This document shows, piece after piece, positions 5,957 through 11,933 of a stretch of DNA of 11,933 nt. The stretch's first letter is position 1. Every line of letters begins with the position of its first letter. The stretch lies in NCBI GenBank assembly GCA_037441445.1, contig JBBISE010000114.1, forward strand, positions 1-11,933, written 5' to 3'. This DNA is from JAAYQU01 sp037441445. Its GTDB lineage: Bacteria > Bacteroidota > Bacteroidia > Bacteroidales > Salinivirgaceae. Below the pieces are notes generated by a model. The model was not told the DNA's origin and did no database searches. It saw nothing but the letters and a program-made list of their open reading frames with translations. The position numbers and the translations under genes are program-made.

Positions 5957-6187
5957 ACTTTTTGTGTTCCGAGCCGGGTTTCTTTGCAGGCGCTCCAGTA
6001 AAATCAAGTCTTAGCAGGTGAACCCTTTTTCATGCTTGTGTATTGAATACAAGATGTTTCTGTTAAAACCCATTGCTTTACCAAAATTTAATTGTAACTT
6101 AACCGCCCTTTTCCCCCTCGTAAAAAAGGGATTTGTTTTCTTTGCAAAACAGAATAGAAACTAAAGTTTAACTTAAATAAAACAGTT
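5957..6187 (+). other. Leader region of the giant surface-protein gene
   Basis: No gene is seen here. The notable element is CCCTTTT (6106-6112) paired with AAAAGGG (6124-6130) around an 11-base loop with a C5 tract, about 57 bases before the ATG at 6188. A weaker 7-bp hairpin lies at 6035-6053. The last 40 bases are AT-rich without a Shine-Dalgarno sequence, as is usual for highly expressed Bacteroidota leaders. I could not fix a promoter with confidence. Confidence 0.4.
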
Positions 6188-9100
6188 ATGAAAATCAGAA
6201 ATTTACTACGAACAGCAATGACTGTCCTTGTACTAGCGCTCTGGGTGAGTGTGGGTTGGGGGCAGGAGGTCATCTCTGGATGGACTTTTCCAACCACAAC
6301 CGGCAATATTACTTCGAATGTTGCAGCGGAATGTGGTGCTATGCAGGTATCCTCTACAATTTATGCCGATGGCACAAATGGGTCGGACAATTGGATTGGA
6401 ACGACAGGAGCAATTGTGTATTTTGGAGGTTATGTTCCTCCTGTAGCACTTTGTGAAGTCAGCACTGCAACTGGAGCTCTCTCATTGGTTAATATTGGGT
6501 CAGCCTTCAATAACAAGGCCATAGTTTTTAAAATATCCATGACGGGTTATGAAAATTTGGCTCTAACATATACTACCCGGGGAACCTCAACTGGTTTTGC
6601 AAATCATGAGTGGTTATACAGCACTAATGGTACAGATTTTACAACAATTACCACAATCACGGGAACAAATAACACTACAGCTTCTAATAAAGCCGTTGAT
6701 ATTACAGCAATTAATGCAATTGACAATCAGGCGACTGTTTATATCAAAGTTATTGTTAGCGGAGCTTCGGGAACTGGTAATAACAGATTTGACAACGTTA
6801 GTTTTTCCGCAACTGCTATTTCTGGTTCAACCCCAACCATAACCGTCGATCCCGTTTCTCTGTCGGATTTTTCCTACTTCGCAGGTGCTGGACCTTCAAC
6901 GGTGCAGTCATTCAATGTCAGCGGTGCTGATTTAACTAACGACATTGTAATTACGTTACCAACGAACTACGAAATATCGGAAAGCAATGCGCCATTTGAT
7001 GCTGCTGTAGCTGATATTACCTTAGCACAAACCGCCGGTGTTGTTGCGGAAACCTCTATTTATGTCCGTCTAAAAGATGGTCTCGCGGTCAACACCCACG
7101 ATGAAAATATTTTGGTAAATTCTACCGATGCCGATCAAAAAACAGTGGCTTGCAGTGGAACAGTCTATGCTGCAGCACCAACCAACCATGTTACAGATTT
7201 TGTTTCGGCAGTTAACAATGCCGCTCAAATTACACTTACCTGGACCGATGCCACCGGGGCAACACTGCCGGCAGGCTATATCGTATTAATCAACAAAACA
7301 GGAACCTTTTCGGATCCGGTTGATGGAACTCCCATTGCTGATGACACTGATTTATCGGACGATGCAGGTGCGAAGAATGTAGCGTTTGGTGCTGAAAGTT
7401 GCGTATGGGAAGGATTAACGGCAGGAACTCAATATTACTTTACCATTTATCCTTATTCCAATTCGGGTGCCAACATTCGATACAAAACCAATGTTCCAGT
7501 TCCAACCGCCAATGCAACTACCGATGCTCCTCTTTCGAACAACTCGACAGTTACAACACTGGCTCAACCCACTGCATCAGACATCTCCTCTGTTGAAGTA
7601 ACCCATGCACCGGTACTGAAATTTGCTATTGTTGACGCTGGCGATGACGCTGCCCCAACGAAAGTTACAAAAATATCCATTGTGGCCGGAGCTGGCAATA
7701 CACTCGATCTGAGCACCCTTAGTGCTTTCAAAATCTTGGGTTCTACTTTGGGCGAAATAACCTTTAATGCTCCAACAAAAACAGCCACTTCACTCGAATT
7801 TACGTTTGAAGATGGCAACTTTAATGTCGTTAATGGCATTACCGAAGATGTCACGCTGTCAATTCTTGCTCCGTCCAATGTTGCCGACAACTCTGTTGTG
7901 CAATTAAAAATTAACGATGCCGATCACGGCTTTGTTGCAAACCCATCGTTTTCGACATTTGAGACAACATTTGCAGGCGGAGCAATTACCTCTAACTTGC
8001 AAACTATTACAGTTACAGCAACCCATTTGGCTTTTGTACAACAACCAACGGCTACCGTTAGAGATGCAGTCATGAGTCCTGCTGTTTCCATTAAAGCAAC
8101 GGATGCTAATGGCAATACTGATGTTGATTATGCAGGAACAGCTACTTTAACATCGTCCGGGACACTTTCCGGAGTTCCGGAAGCGGAACTAACAGCCGGT
8201 GTTGGAACATTTGGTGATATTATTCACACTGCAACAGGAACAGCATTAACGCTGACTGCCTCGCTCAACCCGTTAGCTGATGCGGTTAGTAATACGTTTA
8301 ATGTTACTGCTCCTCCTCCTTCTGCTACGCCGCTGTTAAGACCATTATACATTGACCTTTCTGCAACTACATCAGAAAGTGCTGTATTTATGCAACTACA
8401 GAATTATTCATCTGATGATGTAAGATATAAGTTATATAATGGAAGCAATCAACACAATTGTTGGGACGAAGCAACGGATGCTTTTGTTTCGGCAACAGGC
8501 TACGGTTCCGGCCCATTAGTTCTGGGAACGCCCACAACGTCAACTTCGTTTTGGATTCCATTCCAACGAGGAACAAACAATAGTGCGACAGCATCTTACA
8601 GAGACCGTCTTGGTACAGCTTATACAGTGAATTACCAAACGGTAGCTTTACCTGCCGCAACATCCATTACAACTCCGTTTACACTCAGTGGAGCCTTAAC
8701 AGGATTCGGAGCAGATGTTGATGTTAAAAACATTGTTTTAGCATACAGCGGAACCGATTTAATTTCAGCGGCATCAACAGCGCTCACAACAGGCAATTTT
8801 GCCGTGGTTTGCCCTGATGGCACAACCATTGACAAAATTGAGTTTAGAAAAGTTGACAATACCCTGATTTATGAGAGAGCCGGTTCATGGAATACAACCA
8901 CGGTGCTTGATTTTGTAGCACCAGCAGTAACTTTCTCCCCTGTGAACAGTGCAACAGATGTTGCCGTTACAGTAACTCCAACTATTAGTTTCGATGAAGC
9001 CATTCGTAATACGGACGATGACGAGATAACAGACGGAAATGTTGGCAATCTCATTACATTTAAAGATGCAGCCGAAACTCCTGTATCTTTTGTCTCCACT

Positions 9101-11933
9101 ATTAATGGAGATAAAAACCTCATTACTATTACGCCCAATGCTCCTCTGGAAAACGAAACGGTTTATACAATTATTCTTGCCCCGGTTGAAGACGCAAGCG
9201 ATAATGCAACCCTAGAGCAATCGGTCTCTTTCACAACTGAGGCCGCTCCTCTGTATGCCGTAACCTTCAATGTTGACATGGCTGATGCCATTGCTAAAGG
9301 ATTTTTCAATCCCAATACCGACAATGTTGATGTTGCAGGTAACTTTACATCTTGGGGCGATGGAGCCATAACGCTCACACGTGTTGATGAAACGGCAACA
9401 TACACATATACCACCGGAGAAGTTTTTGAGAAAGATGACTTGCTCGAGTTTAAATTCCGAATTAATGCCGATTGGGGCAACGCACAACCAGGGGCCAATA
9501 TTCAATATACGGTCAACGAAACTGAAAACATTTACAATTACACCTGGACAACCCCACAAATTGGTTGGGCTAACCTTCAATGGCCTGAAGCAGCCGGTGT
9601 GAATGTTGGTTACTCAGAGTACAACGTTTATGCTCGACTCTACATTGAAGGCGTAACCGGTGCTGCCGCCGTTGGAGACATTGACAGCTTGCATGTCTGG
9701 ATTGGCGTTAACACAACCAATGCTATTGAAGTGGGCGATTTTACCACGGGTTGGACATGGGTTCCGGCTACCTTAACAGCCTATGAAGGAGGTTTTGGTA
9801 ATAATAGTCAATATGTTGCCAACATTGCCTCTGCTGCTTCAGAAATTGGCACCTACTATTATGTAAGCCGCTTCCAGTATGGCAACGATGCCGCTGTTTA
9901 TGGTGGTTACAATGGTGGTTATTGGGATGGAGCGGCAAATAAATCGGGAGTCCTTACGGTTAACATTACCGACTCCTATAAAGTTGCCGAGGACAAGAAT
10001 GCCTTGGATTTCGGTGATTTCATTTTTGAAGGAACCGAGGATCAAAACAACGTGAAATCAAACTTTGGTTTACCCAGTGTTGGAGAGATTTATTCTTCAT
10101 CCATTACCTGGGTTTCAGGCGTTTCTGATATTATTTCCATTGTTGCTGATGGCGAAAACTGGACAGCACAGGTAACCCGTCCACTTCCATCGGGAGGAAA
10201 GGGCGACGCCACTGTCACGCTGACAGCGACTATCAACGCTAACGGAACCACTGATACCAAAGAGTTTCAGGTTGTCGTAAAAGAAAATCTGTCGTCTTTT
10301 GTGGCTGCTCTGACAGCCCCCGGAAACAAAACAGCCGGTGTTGCCTTCGGCATTTCACTCACAGCAGCACAAGATGTTGATGGGAATGCACTTGTGGGTA
10401 ATAAAACTGTGATTGTTTCAAGCAGTAAGGACGGAGAAGTTTTCAATGGAATAAAAACTTTCGCAGCAGGTAAAACTACCGTTTCCATCACTTTAAATAC
10501 AATTGATACCCACACAATAACAGTTTCCGTAGCGGGAGTTACAGAGAGCGAAACTTTCGATGTTGTTGTAGAAACAGCTCCAACGTTCTCCGTATCCATC
10601 AAAGTTGGAGAAACCACGGTGGAAGCATCCTACGGTTTCGGAACTATGGTTCTTGGATATCACCCGGTTGCTGCCGAAACCTTCACGGTAACCCGTACTG
10701 GCGATGGCGATATTACAGGTTTGGCCGCTGCTTTAAGCGGGGACAACGCTAGCGATTTCACTCTTACAGCAGTTGAAGCTACCGAATTGACCGCCGGAGC
10801 CCCATCTACAACTTTCACGGTTAAACCAAATGACGGACTTGCTGTAGGAACCTACTCGGCACAAGTTGATGTAACTGCCGATAACAGTGTTTCGGAATCG
10901 TTTGCCATTTCCTTTGAAGTATTGGCTCCAACCTATACCATCAGTCTTGATGTGGTGGATGACGCTATTGACTTTGGAACCGAAACTGTTGGATATGCAA
11001 CTTTCGAAGATTCTACGGTAACTATTACAAAAACAGGTAACAGCAACATCACAAATTTGGCTGTAAACCTTTCCGGAGACAATACAGATGCGTTTGTTTT
11101 ATCAGCACTGGGAGCAACAACTCTTACTGACGGTGCACCAAACACAACCTTTACTGTAAGACCGGTTGACGGTTTGGCCTATGGTACTTACAACGCGGTA
11201 GTTACTGTAACTGCCGATAATGGCGTATCTGAAGCCTTCAACGTAACCTTCACCGTTTATTCATATCAAATAGCACTGAATGCCGACAATCCAACGGTGT
11301 TTGAAAGCCAATATCTGGGATACACTCCGGTTGAAAACGATACCATTACCATTACAAGAACTGCCAATGGTATTATTTCAGGTTTAGCAGTAGGCTTAAG
11401 TGGAACAAATCCCGAGAGCTTTACCATTTCTCAGCCGGAAATACTAGCGTTGGATAACGACAACAACAGCACCATTTTTACGGTTAAACCAAATGACGGA
11501 CTTGCCGTTGGGCAATATGTTGCCACCGTAACTGTAACGGCCAACAATGCCATTGAAGAAGCATTCAACGTTGAATTTGAAGTTCTTGAACCGCTAAATA
11601 CTGAGGCCAACATTGAAGCCTTTAGTTTTGCTCAACAAATCGGCGATGCAATAATCGGAGACGGAACCATAGCTATCGAGGTAGCCAATGGAACAGACCT
11701 TACAACTCTTGTTGCCACCTTTACTCTTTCCGAGGGTGCTTCTGCAAAGGTTGGCACAACCATTCAGGAAAGCGGAGTGACCGTTAATGACTTTACCAAT
11801 GTTGTAACCTATGTTGTAACTGCCGAAGATGGTACAACCACCAAAAACTGGGATGTGACCGTTACTGAACAACCCGTTTACACCGTTAATTTCAGTGTTG
11901 TGAATGGCAATGGAACACTCGAAGCCACCGTTT
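6188..11933 (+). CDS. Giant secreted multi-module Ig-like surface protein (partial, open at 3' end)
   Basis: One uninterrupted frame of 1,915 codons runs from the ATG to the window end. Residues 1-26 form a signal peptide (KIRNLLR, then a hydrophobic stretch, with likely cleavage around WGQ). Modules in order, with approximate borders: 27-208 jelly-roll-like, ending in NNRFDNVSF; 215-331 beta-sandwich common in Bacteroidota (ITVDPVSLSDFSYFAG); 333-448 fibronectin III-like; 452-605 and 612-711 beta-rich, the second Ig-like; 713-906 unassigned (YKLYNGSNQHNCWDE, PDGTTIDKIEFRK); 907-1018 SbsA-type Ig (Big_5); 1023-1123 starch-binding/E-set-like (DNVDVAGNFTSWGD); 1127-1260 module opening WANLQWP; 1260-1366 atypical Ig (aBig_2-like); 1367-1464 Ig-like; 1465-1800 three tandem repeats; 1801-1895 DUF5018-like; then another module cut by the window. 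No catalytic site is seen. Export followed by type IX secretion is likely, but the sorting domain would lie outside the window. Adhesion or carbohydrate binding is inference. Confidence 0.88.
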   Translation, partial: MKIRNLLRTAMTVLVLALWVSVGWGQEVISGWTFPTTTGNITSNVAAECGAMQVSSTIYADGTNGSDNWIGTTGAIVYFGGYVPPVALCEVSTATGALSLVNIGSAFNNKAIVFKISMTGYENLALTYTTRGTSTGFANHEWLYSTNGTDFTTITTITGTNNTTASNKAVDITAINAIDNQATVYIKVIVSGASGTGNNRFDNVSFSATAISGSTPTITVDPVSLSDFSYFAGAGPSTVQSFNVSGADLTNDIVITLPTNYEISESNAPFDAAVADITLAQTAGVVAETSIYVRLKDGLAVNTHDENILVNSTDADQKTVACSGTVYAAAPTNHVTDFVSAVNNAAQITLTWTDATGATLPAGYIVLINKTGTFSDPVDGTPIADDTDLSDDAGAKNVAFGAESCVWEGLTAGTQYYFTIYPYSNSGANIRYKTNVPVPTANATTDAPLSNNSTVTTLAQPTASDISSVEVTHAPVLKFAIVDAGDDAAPTKVTKISIVAGAGNTLDLSTLSAFKILGSTLGEITFNAPTKTATSLEFTFEDGNFNVVNGITEDVTLSILAPSNVADNSVVQLKINDADHGFVANPSFSTFETTFAGGAITSNLQTITVTATHLAFVQQPTATVRDAVMSPAVSIKATDANGNTDVDYAGTATLTSSGTLSGVPEAELTAGVGTFGDIIHTATGTALTLTASLNPLADAVSNTFNVTAPPPSATPLLRPLYIDLSATTSESAVFMQLQNYSSDDVRYKLYNGSNQHNCWDEATDAFVSATGYGSGPLVLGTPTTSTSFWIPFQRGTNNSATASYRDRLGTAYTVNYQTVALPAATSITTPFTLSGALTGFGADVDVKNIVLAYSGTDLISAASTALTTGNFAVVCPDGTTIDKIEFRKVDNTLIYERAGSWNTTTVLDFVAPAVTFSPVNSATDVAVTVTPTISFDEAIRNTDDDEITDGNVGNLITFKDAAETPVSFVSTINGDKNLITITPNAPLENETVYTIILAPVEDASDNATLEQSVSFTTEAAPLYAVTFNVDMADAIAKGFFNPNTDNVDVAGNFTSWGDGAITLTRVDETATYTYTTGEVFEKDDLLEFKFRINADWGNAQPGANIQYTVNETENIYNYTWTTPQIGWANLQWPEAAGVNVGYSEYNVYARLYIEGVTGAAAVGDIDSLHVWIGVNTTNAIEVGDFTTGWTWVPATLTAYEGGFGNNSQYVANIASAASEIGTYYYVSRFQYGNDAAVYGGYNGGYWDGAANKSGVLTVNITDSYKVAEDKNALDFGDFIFEGTEDQNNVKSNFGLPSVGEIYSSSITWVSGVSDIISIVADGENWTAQVTRPLPSGGKGDATVTLTATINANGTTDTKEFQVVVKENLSSFVAALTAPGNKTAGVAFGISLTAAQDVDGNALVGNKTVIVSSSKDGEVFNGIKTFAAGKTTVSITLNTIDTHTITVSVAGVTESETFDVVVETAPTFSVSIKVGETTVEASYGFGTMVLGYHPVAAETFTVTRTGDGDITGLAAALSGDNASDFTLTAVEATELTAGAPSTTFTVKPNDGLAVGTYSAQVDVTADNSVSESFAISFEVLAPTYTISLDVVDDAIDFGTETVGYATFEDSTVTITKTGNSNITNLAVNLSGDNTDAFVLSALGATTLTDGAPNTTFTVRPVDGLAYGTYNAVVTVTADNGVSEAFNVTFTVYSYQIALNADNPTVFESQYLGYTPVENDTITITRTANGIISGLAVGLSGTNPESFTISQPEILALDNDNNSTIFTVKPNDGLAVGQYVATVTVTANNAIEEAFNVEFEVLEPLNTEANIEAFSFAQQIGDAIIGDGTIAIEVANGTDLTTLVATFTLSEGASAKVGTTIQESGVTVNDFTNVVTYVVTAEDGTTTKNWDVTVTEQPVYTVNFSVVNGNGTLEATV
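10580..11587 (+). repeat. Three tandem ~110-residue Ig-like repeats
   Basis: Repeat 1 is 10580-10927 (116 residues), repeat 2 is 10928-11257 (110) and repeat 3 is 11258-11587 (110). Each has a GY motif, a segment like VTITKTGNSNITNL, then LSGDN..(D)F, FTVKPNDGLA.GTY and VTVTADN..SEAFN. Repeats 1 and 3 share an identical 26-base stretch (10817-10842 and 11480-11505), whereas repeat 2 differs there at several positions. The module resembles beta-sandwich repeats with a VRPxxGLAxGTY signature found in surface proteins of many gut and environmental bacteria. Confidence 0.85.

Noticed and set aside
5770..6021. Plus-strand open frame of 83 codons across the tRNA
   Set aside because: It runs antisense through tRNA-Leu and through two homopolymer tracts; a non-coding explanation is complete.
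6035..6053. Hairpin CTTGTGT/ATACAAG as a terminator or riboswitch
   Set aside because: Only seven pairs including one G-T, no T run and no conserved riboswitch core; probably chance.
6249..9602. Several short open frames on both strands inside the giant gene (for example 6597-6842 plus, 7564-7890 minus, 9163-9498 minus)
   Set aside because: I followed the frame starting at 6188 line by line to the window end and found no stop, with continuous module-like protein, so these are shadows.
10580..11587. CRISPR or other spaced short-repeat array
   Set aside because: The periodicity is about 330 bases, in frame and protein coding; there are no short identical repeats with spacers anywhere in the window.

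Overview
The window looks like a chromosome segment of a member of the Bacteroidota, probably an environmental Bacteroidales/Marinilabiliales-type organism. Three things point there: promoter elements of the TAnnTTTG kind, AT-rich leaders without clear Shine-Dalgarno sequences, and a giant secreted mosaic protein with modules typical of Bacteroidota secretomes. No ribosomal RNA, integrase, transposase or CRISPR array is visible.

Layout. (1) 1-304: a minus-strand intrinsic terminator, then the last ~60 codons of a catalase-peroxidase (katG) gene with no body, apparently a deletion or rearrangement scar. (2) 336-384: a hairpin resembling intergenic repeat elements. (3) 475-3556: assimilatory sulfate activation and reduction. 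cysH (minus) encodes an iron-sulfur APS/PAPS reductase. It is divergent from cysD and cysN (plus), the two subunits of ATP sulfurylase. No APS kinase (cysC) is present or fused to cysN, and CysH has the Cys-Cys...Cys-X2-Cys cluster motif, so sulfate is probably activated to APS and reduced directly. (4) 3608-5721: a LexA/S24-type repressor with a Cro/C1-type helix-turn-helix (minus), divergent from dinB, DNA polymerase IV (plus). The gap between them carries two 17-bp palindromes, GATTA-N5-TAATC with matching flanks, which are strong operator candidates. This looks like a compact damage-inducible mutagenesis switch. (5) 5736-5956: a hairpin, the dinB terminator, and a minus-strand tRNA-Leu(CAG) with a TAnnTTTG promoter preceded by two A9 tracts. 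(6) 6188-11933 (open at the window end): one uninterrupted reading frame of at least 1,915 codons encoding a secreted, multi-module, Ig-like surface protein, including three tandem repeats of about 110 residues.

The sulfate genes, the SOS-like pair and the giant surface protein are probably independent neighbours. The most interesting parts are the repressor-operator-dinB module and the architecture of the giant protein. Nothing here is certainly a new biological system; the operator pair is the best-defined testable prediction.
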